From assembly GCA_020200995.1 (NCBI GenBank), contig JAIVHQ010000075.1, forward strand, positions 1-5,240: a DNA stretch of 5,240 nt. The letters run 5' to 3'. Position numbers and translations under genes: made by a program. A model generated the notes under the pieces. It was not told where the DNA came from. It saw nothing but the letters and a program-made list of their open reading frames with translations, and ran no database searches. The DNA comes from Flavobacteriales bacterium. Its GTDB lineage: Bacteria; Bacteroidota; Bacteroidia; Flavobacteriales_D; Cryomorphaceae. Each line of letters starts with the position of its first letter. The first letter of the stretch is position 1. This document shows, one piece after another, positions 1 to 5,240 of this stretch.

Positions 1-1983
1 GATCATCACGATCACATTGTCAAGCCCCGCCTCATCGCGCACTTTCTTGATGGCCTTGCACTCCAGCCCGAAAGCCTCTTTGTAGGCATCCGAATAGTAG
101 CGCGAAGCACCCCGCCACCCGATCATGGGATTCTCCTCCTCGGGCTCGAAATATTTGCCGCCGAGCAGGTTCATGTATTCATTCGATTTGAAATCGGAAA
201 ACCGCACGATGACGTCTTTGGGGTAAAACGCCGCTGCGATCCTGCCGATTCCATAAGAGAGTTTCTTGATGAAAAAGTCACTTTCCGAGTCAAAGCCGGC
301 GGTGATTTTTTCAATTTTTTGCGAAAGCGCCTCGTCGCCGAGCTCGCGGTGCCTGAGCAGGGCCATGGGGTGCACCTTGATGTAGTTGTTGATGATAAAC
401 TCCTCCCGTGCCAGCCCCACGCCGCTGTTGGGAATGTGCGAAAATTTGAAGGCCAGGTCGGGCGAGGCCACATTCATCATGATGGGAATGCGCGTTTTCG
501 GCAGGTCTTTGAGGGTGGTTTCCGTCTCGCGAAATCCGATTTTCCCGGCGTACACCTTTCCCGTTTCGCCCTCAGCGCACGATACAGTGATCTCGGCATC
601 ATCCTGCAGGCGCTCTGATGCATCGCCGGTGCCTACGATTGCCGGGATGCCCATTTCCCGGGCCACGATGGCGGCATGGCATGTGCGGCCTCCTTTGTCG
701 GTAACGATGGCGGAGGCTTTTTTCATCAGGGGCTCCCAGTCCGGATCGGTCATTTCGGTAACCAGTACCGAGCCTTCGCGAAATGCCGCTTCGTCGCCGC
801 TGCCGTCGCGGCCGTCGAGGGTGAAGAGCTTGTGCACCTTCCCCGCGCCGATGCGGTCGCCCACGGCGATGCCCTCCATGAGGAGTCGGGAAGCTTCGGG
901 CTCCTCGTCGAGGTGGTACTCAATCAGCGTGCCTTCGCCTTTTTGGGAATGTACCGTTTCGGGGCGGGCCTGCACGATAAAGAGCTGCTTGGTGAGCCCG
1001 TCGAGGGCCCACTCCACGTCCATGGGCGTCGGCATGCCTCTTTTTTCGGTGTAGTAGTCTTCGATTTCGGCGACCCAGCGCGCCAGCAGTATGATTTGAT
1101 CCTCGTCGAGGCAGAAACGGTTCGCGAGGTTTTGTTGCACCGGCACCCGCTTTACAAGTTCAGTGAGGGTGGTGCCGTACACCATTTTGTGGTGCTTTCG
1201 GCCCATTTTCTTTTCGATGATCGGTCTGAAAGCGGGGTTGGAAAGCTTGGGTTTGTACACGATAAACTCGTCGGGCGATATTTCGCCCTGCACGAGGAGT
1301 TCGCCGAGTCCGTAAGCACCGTTGATGATGATGGCATCCCGAAACCCGCTCTCGGTATCGATGGAAAAGGCCACACCCGAGGCGCCGATGTCGGAGCGCA
1401 CCATTTTTTGAACGCCCACCGAAAGCTGAACCGCCGCGTGGTCGAAACCCCGCTCTGCGCGGTAGGAGATTGCGCGGTCGTTGTACAGGGAAGCGAAGCA
1501 GCTTTTGACCGAGTTGAGCAGGGACTGCGAGCCGCGAACATTCAAAAAAGTCTCTTGCTGTCCTGCAAAAGAAGCGTCCGGAAGGTCTTCGGCAGTGGCG
1601 GAAGAGCGCACGGCCACATCGGTGGCTTCATTTTCGTATTTGGCGGAAAGCGCGAGGTATCGCTCGGTAATTTCATTTGCCAGTTCGTCGGGAAATTTGC
1701 CGTCGGCCACAAGGCGGCGGATGGCCGACCCCGTTTTGCGCAGGGTGATGATGTCGGAAGTATCGATGCCCTCAAGTTGTCTGTCTATTTTTTCTCGAAT
1801 ATTGTTGTGGGCGATGTACGCATTGAAAGCGTGCACTGTAATCACAAAGCCGCCCGGCACGCGAATGTCCCGCTCCGAAAGTTTTTGAATCATCTCTCCG
1901 AGGGAGGCGTTTTTTCCTCCCACGATGTTGATCATGGAGAGGTCTACTTCATTTAAATCGAGGATGTTTGGGTGGTTTGTCAT
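1..1983 (-). CDS. ppsA: Phosphoenolpyruvate synthase (pyruvate, water dikinase), C-terminus cut by window edge
   Basis: This cytoplasmic enzyme makes phosphoenolpyruvate from pyruvate and ATP, releasing AMP and phosphate (EC 2.7.9.2), and so feeds gluconeogenesis. The minus frame is open from the ATG at 1981-1983 to base 1, giving 661 codons with no stop. The E. coli enzyme has 792 residues, so roughly 130-150 are missing, including the end of the PEP/pyruvate barrel and the catalytic Cys. Visible in order: N-terminal ATP-binding domain with VGGKNASLGEMI (21-32) and VRSSATAEDLPDASFAGQQ (125-143), its end at QARPE (338-342), the swivelling phosphohistidine domain with GGRTCHAAIVA (phosphorylated His436), and PEP-binding elements VRFSDFKSNE (593-602) and ENPMIGWRG (617-625). 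The start is supported by the distance from Met1 to VGGKN, which matches the family; an internal ATG (Met17) would leave almost no leader before that motif. The upstream sequence has only a weak purine run (AAAAGAAG). Long open frames on the opposite strand are shadows of this gene. Confidence 0.96.
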   Translation of the reverse strand, partial: MTNHPNILDLNEVDLSMINIVGGKNASLGEMIQKLSERDIRVPGGFVITVHAFNAYIAHNNIREKIDRQLEGIDTSDIITLRKTGSAIRRLVADGKFPDELANEITERYLALSAKYENEATDVAVRSSATAEDLPDASFAGQQETFLNVRGSQSLLNSVKSCFASLYNDRAISYRAERGFDHAAVQLSVGVQKMVRSDIGASGVAFSIDTESGFRDAIIINGAYGLGELLVQGEISPDEFIVYKPKLSNPAFRPIIEKKMGRKHHKMVYGTTLTELVKRVPVQQNLANRFCLDEDQIILLARWVAEIEDYYTEKRGMPTPMDVEWALDGLTKQLFIVQARPETVHSQKGEGTLIEYHLDEEPEASRLLMEGIAVGDRIGAGKVHKLFTLDGRDGSGDEAAFREGSVLVTEMTDPDWEPLMKKASAIVTDKGGRTCHAAIVAREMGIPAIVGTGDASERLQDDAEITVSCAEGETGKVYAGKIGFRETETTLKDLPKTRIPIMMNVASPDLAFKFSHIPNSGVGLAREEFIINNYIKVHPMALLRHRELGDEALSQKIEKITAGFDSESDFFIKKLSYGIGRIAAAFYPKDVIVRFSDFKSNEYMNLLGGKYFEPEEENPMIGWRGASRYYSDAYKEAFGLECKAIKKVRDEAGLDNVIVMI

Positions 1984-2108
1984 CGGGCTTTGTCTTCTTT
2001 TAAGGTGCGTTTAAACGTTATCGGCCCTGAAAATACCGGTAATATGCGAGACTTTTGGAGTCGCGGGGAGATTTTTCTGCGGCACTGAAAAAGAACCCGT
2101 CAGTAAGG
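1984..2108. promoter_or_regulatory. Spacer upstream of ppsA with two perfect palindromes
   Basis: The 125 bases between the channel gene and ppsA contain CGTTTAAACG, a perfect 10-base palindrome at 2008-2017, and TACCGGTA, a perfect 8-base palindrome at 2034-2041. The first lies about 24 bases before the ppsA ATG, where a bound protein could block transcription or translation start. No clear TAnnTTTG element faces ppsA; TATTTTCA overlapping the second palindrome is only a partial match. Function as an operator is an inference from symmetry and position alone, and such short palindromes also occur by chance. Co-transcription of ppsA with the channel gene is possible because no strong terminator is seen. 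Confidence 0.25.
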
Positions 2109-3074
2109 TTAAAGTTTCTGCTGACTCGCCGGGATCGGCGCATGAACTGTGTCCGGACCGCCGCCCGGATTCTCGAGCATCACACGCGTGCGCGGCAATC
2201 CTTCGGGATAATTTTTTTGAATGAATTCGATCATTTTTTCCCTCACCAGCACGCGAAGGTCCCAGGCCGTGGGGGAGTTCTTGGCGCTGACGAGGATGCG
2301 TATTTCCACCGACGTTTCTTTGGCTTCCGTCACCTGAAGCACTTCCGCTTTGCCGTCCCACAAATCAGTTGATTTCAAAATGCGCGACAGCTCTTCCCGT
2401 AGTGCCTGAAAGGGAACGGTGTAGTCTGTATGGATAAATACGGAACCTACAATGTCGGCAGAAGTGCGCGTCCAGTTTTGAAATGGCTTTTCCAGAAAAT
2501 AGGTGGTGGGAAGCACCAGCCGCCGCTTGTCCCAGATGCGCACCACCACATAGGTGAGGTTGATCTCTTCGATCCACCCCCATTCGTTTTCCACCACCAC
2601 GGCATCGTCGATTCGGAAGGGCTGGGTGATGGCGATTTGAATACCCGCCAGCAGGGAGCCCACCACTTTCTGCGCCGACAAGCCGATGATGATGCCGGCC
2701 ACACCCGCCGAAGCGAAAATTCCGATGCCCACTTTTCGGATGCCTTCGAATGAGAGCAGCACTGCACCGACGGTGAACGTGATGATGATAAAGACCACGA
2801 CCTTTTCGAGGAGGTTGGTTCGGGTGTAGACCTTTCTCGATTTGAGGTTGTCTTCCTTGTCGATGTCGTACCGGCCCAAATAAGCAGTCTTCAGGGTTCT
2901 TGTCAGTGAAATGAGAAACCAGGAAATACCAATGGTTACGAAGATGTGGCTGTAATCGTAGATCAGCGAAAAGATCCCATCGGGTGCCGCATCAATGGAA
3001 TTCCAGACGGGTCTTACAGCCAAAAAAGCGGCGGTGAATAAAATACTCGGCAGGAGGATGAGGTACTTTTTCAT
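2109..3074 (-). CDS. Small-conductance mechanosensitive channel, MscS family
   Basis: Predicted inner-membrane channel that opens under membrane tension and releases solutes during hypo-osmotic shock. The protein has 321 residues, close to E. coli MscS (286). Hydrophobic segments lie at about 3-20, 43-60 and 91-109, followed by the Gly/Ala-rich pore helix at about 115-149 (GIFASAGVAGIIIGLSAQKV), which is the hallmark of the family. Next comes the beta domain: QPFRIDDAVVVENEWGWIEEI (within 151-171), then RIWDKRRLVLPTTYFLEKPFQNWTR (within 179-203), the usual MscS middle-domain pattern. The alpha/beta C-terminal domain follows, with a Gly/Pro-rich tail after about 300. The extra N-terminal membrane helix relative to a minimal three-helix MscS suggests four helices. 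The ATG at 3072-3074 is preceded by no GGAGG-like site. The gene is read in the same direction as ppsA, 125 bases upstream of it. Substrate and gating properties cannot be read from the sequence. Confidence 0.93.
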   Translation of the reverse strand: MKKYLILLPSILFTAAFLAVRPVWNSIDAAPDGIFSLIYDYSHIFVTIGISWFLISLTRTLKTAYLGRYDIDKEDNLKSRKVYTRTNLLEKVVVFIIITFTVGAVLLSFEGIRKVGIGIFASAGVAGIIIGLSAQKVVGSLLAGIQIAITQPFRIDDAVVVENEWGWIEEINLTYVVVRIWDKRRLVLPTTYFLEKPFQNWTRTSADIVGSVFIHTDYTVPFQALREELSRILKSTDLWDGKAEVLQVTEAKETSVEIRILVSAKNSPTAWDLRVLVREKMIEFIQKNYPEGLPRTRVMLENPGGGPDTVHAPIPASQQKL

Positions 3075-3195
3075 GGGTTGAAACTTTTGTGGAAACAGGT
3101 TATTATTTCTGCTTGGTCATTTTGATAAGATTGCAGTTTGTATGACTCATATTAGAAAGGGTGTGTGTGAAAATGAATTTATGATGCAAACATTT

Positions 3196-3203
3196 CAAAT
3201 ATA
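3196..3203 (-). promoter_or_regulatory. Candidate -7 promoter element for the channel gene
   Basis: Read on the minus strand these bases are TATATTTG, a full match to the Bacteroidota -7 consensus TAnnTTTG. No TTG or TTTG is present at the usual 19-21 base distance; the nearest TTG is 11 bases upstream. Transcription from here would give the channel mRNA a leader of a little over 100 bases. The match is short and the region A+T-rich, so chance is possible. Confidence 0.35.
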
Positions 3204-3238
3204 GGGGATTTTTTCAATATCGAAGAGCAGCTTCAGGG

Positions 3239-3265
3239 GCAAGGTGTTTCGGATATTAACCTTGC
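3239..3265. repeat. Perfect 7-bp inverted repeat, hairpin at edge of repeat element
   Basis: GCAAGGT (3239-3245) and ACCTTGC (3259-3265) are exact inverted copies separated by 13 bases. No T-run follows on either strand, so it is not a classical terminator. It is the first of a chain of hairpins that continues to 3464 and may be part of the same structured element. Confidence 0.45.
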
Positions 3266-3331
3266 AGTCAGGTATGGATTTTCCGATTTCGACAACTTTA
3301 TTTTGAATTTCACATCGTTCGAAGCTATATA

Positions 3332-3464
3332 GGTCTTGTCACCATTTTTGCGAAAAGGCAAAAATGCCGCCAAGACCGGGGGACTCCACATTTGTATCCC
3401 ACGGTTGCATTTCGCTGCGCTCAATTTACAACCGCGGGCTACAAGCGGACCGCTCCTACGGAGC
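3332..3464. repeat. Structured intergenic repeat made of three consecutive hairpins
   Basis: Three stem-loops lie in a row. Hairpin A: GGTCTTG (3332-3338) pairs with CAAGACC (3371-3377), then after a 4-by-4 internal loop CATTTTTG (3343-3350) pairs with CAAAAATG (3359-3366), closing an 8-base loop. Hairpin B: TTGTATCCCACGGTTG (3392-3407) pairs with CAACCGCGGGCTACAA (3429-3444) at 14 of 16 positions, around a 21-base loop. Hairpin C: GCTCC-TAC-GGAGC (3452-3464). From memory, minus-strand strings like GCTCCGTAGGAGC and TTGTAGCCCGCGGTTG occur as dispersed intergenic repeats in Bacteroidota and some other phyla; this could not be searched here. It might be a non-autonomous mobile element or a structured RNA. 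The short open frame on the minus strand across it (3424-3233) follows the repeat sequence and is not counted as a gene. Confidence 0.7.
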
Positions 3465-4087
3465 TATAAGACATAAACAGGACCCTGGTCTTTGAAAGAT
3501 TTTGAAATTAAGTTAACTCAAGCTCCCAACATGTCATCCTACCGACTGCAAGGAGGAAGAACTCCGAAGAATCTCACGAATACCTTTGAAATGTAGTTAT
3601 GGAAATGAGTAATCTCAGCAGGGCAAGCACATGGTAAACAATGAGCTCATGCTTCACGAGAACTGATGAAGTAATTAAACCATCATTTCCTTTCTGAAAA
3701 CCCCAATTTTCAGGACACGGAATCAGAAGGCACTTTAATTTAAAATGTAAGCGGATTTCAGGGGTGTGTTTCATCCAAAATCGATGACAATTCAGCGCAG
3801 TGTTCCTACAGCCGATGGACTTGAAACCGAATAGCGAAATACAGATAATCAGTAAATCCAATGTAATCGTGAAGTGGCACTTAAGTGTTAATTAAAAACC
3901 AAGAGAATTGAGCAAGGAACCGACTATTGCAAAAAATGCAACAGTTCAAACGGAGGTCGGACGTAACATCGGAAAGTAGAATTCGATAACCTTGATGCCT
4001 TTATCGGCTGCTGCATAGACGATGAAGTGATAAAAGAGGCCGGAGGAGTATTGCTTTTAGCGTTAAGTCGCCGAGGTAATGTCGCGA
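3465..4087. other. A+T-rich stretch without a credible gene
   Basis: More than 600 bases carry no open frame that looks like a conserved protein. The longest, a 95-codon minus frame starting at 3861, begins with a hydrophobic run and is otherwise rich in Cys, His and Trp; it overlaps the decayed repeat at its end and has no recognisable motif. A perfect 7-bp hairpin, CTGAAAA (3694-3700) with TTTTCAG (3707-3713) around CCCCAA, extends by a T-G and a T-A pair to 3692-3715. A second, TTGCA (3927-3931) with TGCAA (3937-3941), has an all-A loop. Neither is followed by a T-run. Two short plus-strand stretches read like protein fragments (3815-3895 and 3967-4095) but lack a usable start or adequate length. 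Confidence 0.6.
3531..3597 (+). repeat. Probable decayed copy of a second dispersed repeat
   Basis: The stretch beginning GTCATCCT (3533-3540), continuing through GGAGGAAGAACTCCGAAGAA (3552-3571) and ATCTCACGAATACC (3571-3584), resembles from memory the GTCATCCTGA...GGAGG...AAGAATCTC family of intergenic repeats found in many Bacteroidota genomes. A complete copy usually ends in an inverted half, which I do not see here, so this looks like a truncated or eroded copy. It contains a small hairpin, GGAG (3552-3555) with CTCC (3562-3565). A genome-wide search would settle the identity. Confidence 0.35.
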
Positions 4088-4095
4088 TTATTTGA
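3967..4095 (+). pseudogene. Possible gene-end relic, unidentified
   Basis: After an in-frame TAA at 3964-3966 the plus frame is open for 42 codons to TGA at 4093-4095. The peptide contains FDNLDAFIGCCIDDEVIKEA followed by GGVLLLALSRRGNVAII, which has the alternation of acidic and hydrophobic residues expected of a real protein rather than of random A+T-rich DNA. There is no ATG and no family that I recognise. The last codons overlap the 3' end of the toxin gene on the other strand. It may be the eroded tail of a gene disrupted upstream, or a chance frame. Confidence 0.2.
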
Positions 4096-4423
4096 CCGAA
4101 AGATGGTCCTTCACAGCTTCTGTCAGCCGTTTCAAAGTATCTCCGTTGAAAGAGGCAAATCGTTTTATGATAATACTCTGATTTACCGTAAAAACTTCAT
4201 TGGTTCTGACTTCGCTGTCGTATTTTAATTCGCGGTCGATGTCTGAAGGTGAAATGGGAAACGAAAATTCATCACCTCTGTTCACTGAAGTGATTTCTGC
4301 AACAATGTAGTTTTGCTTGTTGATCGAGTCTTTTGAGATCACAACAGCCGGCCTCTGTTTTGTGCTTGACAGGTCTGTAAACGGATAGGGTATGAGTATG
4401 ATATCGCCCTGTCTGTATTTCAT
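4088..4423 (-). CDS. Type II toxin, PemK/MazF-family endoribonuclease
   Basis: Predicted sequence-specific mRNA interferase acting in the cytoplasm, normally held inactive by the antitoxin encoded just upstream. The protein has 111 residues, the usual MazF size. Family features: GDIILIPYPFTDLSSTKQRP (6-25), whose Arg24 is the expected catalytic Arg, then AVVIS (26-30), AEITS (42-46) supplying the conserved Thr45/Ser46, and the late beta strands SEVRTNEVFTVNQSIIIKR (70-88). The ATG at 4421-4423 was chosen because it places MKYRQGDIILIPYPF at the N-terminus, as in other family members. A frame start at 4468 exists but would add 15 Arg-rich residues read from the end of the upstream gene. The gene starts 5 bases after the upstream stop, a spacing typical of translational coupling. 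The catalytic residues look intact, so the toxin is probably active. The target sequence cannot be predicted. Confidence 0.9.
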   Translation of the reverse strand: MKYRQGDIILIPYPFTDLSSTKQRPAVVISKDSINKQNYIVAEITSVNRGDEFSFPISPSDIDRELKYDSEVRTNEVFTVNQSIIIKRFASFNGDTLKRLTEAVKDHLSVK

Positions 4424-4428
4424 AGCGC

Positions 4429-4860
4429 TCAATAGTCGTTCCAATGTTCGTCTTCGTCGCTGTCCCAATCGGCTGCTAAAACAGGTTTTGACAACTCATA
4501 AGCGCTGTTCACATCAGCAATATCGCGGAGACCCGCGTGCAAAAAGTCGACGGTGTCAAAGAAGTCGAGGGCGACAGTTTTGAATTCGTGAAAAGCGGTG
4601 TCATCAATCGGCTCTATGGCTTTTCTCAGTTTGGACAGTACGGGGGCCAACAGACTGATGGAGCCCAATTCTGCCGAGGCCTGTTTAGGGCTTAGGTCCT
4701 TGAGGTAGTATAAAGTACCTCTGAGTTTTAAAGTGGACTCCACGATTTTGGCCACAGCAAACTTTTCGTACTTCTCCCAAATGGTTTCGGAAATGCCGAA
4801 ACTTGAAAGAACCCCTAAGGATTCAAAAATGCTCGTTGCATATGTCGGTTGGTAAGCCAT
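4429..4860 (-). CDS. Probable antitoxin of the adjacent MazF-type toxin; unrecognised helical protein
   Basis: This 143-residue protein belongs to no family that I recognise. It ends 5 bases before the toxin ATG, the normal place for an antitoxin gene. Residues about 25-125 look mostly helical (for example WEKYEKFAVAKIVESTLKLR at 28-47, ALDFFDTVDFLHAGLRDIA at 97-115), with no AbrB-like, ribbon-helix-helix or helix-turn-helix pattern evident. The tail LAADWDSDEDEHWNDY (128-143) is strongly acidic with two Trp; short acidic, aromatic C-terminal tails of this kind commonly wrap around MazF toxins in MazE-type antitoxins. That gives a fair case for an antitoxin with an unusual body. Met1 is the only Met in the protein, so the ATG at 4858-4860 is the only ATG start. 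It may neutralise the toxin without binding DNA, or the helical part may have another partner. The role rests on context and tail, not on a known domain. Confidence 0.72.
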   Translation of the reverse strand: MAYQPTYATSIFESLGVLSSFGISETIWEKYEKFAVAKIVESTLKLRGTLYYLKDLSPKQASAELGSISLLAPVLSKLRKAIEPIDDTAFHEFKTVALDFFDTVDFLHAGLRDIADVNSAYELSKPVLAADWDSDEDEHWNDY

Positions 4861-4864
4861 GATT

Positions 4865-4894
4865 CAAAAATACGACAATTACGCTTGAAATCAA
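4865..4894 (-). promoter_or_regulatory. Bacteroidota-type promoter of the toxin-antitoxin operon
   Basis: On the minus strand TTG (4894-4892) is followed after exactly 19 bases by TATTTTTG (4872-4865), a full match to the Bacteroidota -33/-7 pattern TTG-N19-TAnnTTTG. Only 4 bases (AATC) separate the -7 element from the antitoxin ATG. Transcription would therefore begin at or within a few bases of the start codon, giving a leaderless or nearly leaderless mRNA. No ribosome binding site is visible in front of the ATG, which fits. Confidence 0.6.
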
Positions 4895-4936
4895 TTTTGT
4901 GAAGCAAATCCTGTTTGGCCGCGTGGCAAGTCTTTT

Positions 4937-5122
4937 TCACTGCTGTCGCAGAATAACATTCGCCCCCGAGTAGCAATGCTCACCTGTTTTGCCAATGGCA
5001 GATTTTTCAATTTCCGGATGACGAGGAATCTCTCCATAGAGGGTGGCATTTTTACGTGTTTTTACATCGGTAATGGTAGTACAACCGATTTTATAAATAA
5101 CAAATCCACATCTTAAATTTGG
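4937..5122 (-). pseudogene. Start-less relic, weakly HicA toxin-like
   Basis: Between a TGA at 5125-5123 and a TGA at 4939-4937 the minus frame is open for 61 codons, without any Met or other plausible start. The middle reads TDVKTRKNATLYGEIPRHPE (19-38) and continues IEKSAIGK (38-45). Many HicA toxins have a GSH motif, then a Lys/Thr-rich turn and an IPRH-x-EI segment before a final helix, so this could be a HicA remnant. Against it: the catalytic GSH is replaced by GCTT (13-16), three residues (YGE) interrupt the usual pattern, and the end (SGANVILRQQ) does not fit. No HicB partner is visible in the window. The identification rests on motif memory and is tentative; that the stretch derives from protein-coding DNA is somewhat safer. 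Confidence 0.3.
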
Positions 5123-5240
5123 TCATGTAGCAGCCAAAGGCATGACCGAAGACATGAGAACGGTCTTTATGGACAGCCTCAAATCGTACTATCGGCGCCG
5201 AGCTGCTCCCATTCCCTTAATTGACTGATGCAAGTATCCA
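5123..5240. other. Right edge, no supported gene
   Basis: A 28-codon plus-strand frame (5142-5228) with Met codons and a basic centre (SLKSYYRRRAAP) is the only open stretch. It is too short and unlike any family that I know to call. On the minus strand the frame that leads into the relic at 4937-5122 is broken by stops. This end may be the continuation of a decayed locus lying beyond the window. Confidence 0.4.

Noticed and set aside
386..1054. Plus-strand open frame of 222 codons
   Set aside because: Antisense shadow of ppsA with a Ser/Pro/Arg-rich composition typical of an out-of-frame reading of GC-rich coding DNA.
676..1956. Plus-strand open frame of 426 codons
   Set aside because: It lies wholly antisense to ppsA, whose frame carries all family motifs including the phosphohistidine. 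The plus frame has no recognisable domain.
2084..2104. Terminator after the channel gene (ACTGA/TCAGT)
   Set aside because: The stem has only 5 bp, the loop is 11 bases, and no T-run follows; the T-rich part is in the loop.
3233..3424. Minus-strand open frame of 63 codons
   Set aside because: More than half of it is a reading of the hairpin repeat; no ribosome site, no family, and the stems rather than the codons explain the sequence.
3239..3464. CRISPR array
   Set aside because: The repeats are inverted pairs that form hairpins, not regularly spaced direct repeats with unique spacers.
3574..3861. Minus-strand open frame of 95 codons starting with a hydrophobic segment
   Set aside because: Odd Cys/His/Trp-rich composition, no motif, no good start context, and its 3' end runs into a decayed repeat.
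4424..4468. Longer N-terminus for the toxin (start at 4468)
   Set aside because: It adds 15 Arg-rich residues read out of frame from the upstream gene; the ATG at 4423 gives the standard family N-terminus and length.
4935..5060. Minus-strand frame with internal ATGs (MPPSMERFLV...) upstream of the antitoxin
   Set aside because: It overlaps the more protein-like relic frame, has no recognisable motif, and continues into the operon promoter region.

Overview
The window looks like a chromosomal piece of a member of the Bacteroidota. The evidence is indirect. Two places on the minus strand carry the TAnnTTTG -7 element typical of that phylum, one of them with a TTG 19 bases upstream. Purine-rich GGAGG-type ribosome sites are missing in front of the genes. 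The intergenic DNA resembles dispersed repeats that I remember from Bacteroidota genomes. All four intact or partial genes that I accept are on the minus strand, so transcription runs from right to left.

Left part (1-3074), housekeeping, moderately GC-rich: a phosphoenolpyruvate synthase gene (start at 1983, cut by the left edge after 661 codons) lies downstream of a complete MscS-type mechanosensitive channel gene (3074-2109). The 125 bases between them hold two perfect short palindromes and no convincing promoter or terminator.

Middle (3075-4087), about 1 kb without a credible gene and visibly richer in A+T (for example 19 G/C in the 60 bases 3841-3900, against 35 in 1261-1320). It holds a probable promoter for the channel gene, a chain of hairpins (3239-3464) that looks like a structured dispersed repeat, a decayed second repeat (about 3531-3597), and short open stretches that look like relics.

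Right part (4088-5240), defence or stress cassette: a two-gene operon of a 143-residue unrecognised helical protein with an acidic, Trp-containing tail, followed after 5 bases by a PemK/MazF-type endoribonuclease toxin. Position, size and tail make the first protein the probable antitoxin, although its body looks like none of the usual DNA-binding antitoxin domains. A near-consensus Bacteroidota promoter sits so close to its ATG that the mRNA may be leaderless. Upstream, a start-less, stop-bounded frame (5122-4937) has weak likeness to a HicA toxin tail and may be the relic of another toxin-antitoxin locus.

The candidate for a poorly described system is the toxin operon with its atypical antitoxin. 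The rest is ordinary core genes plus repeat-rich intergenic DNA.
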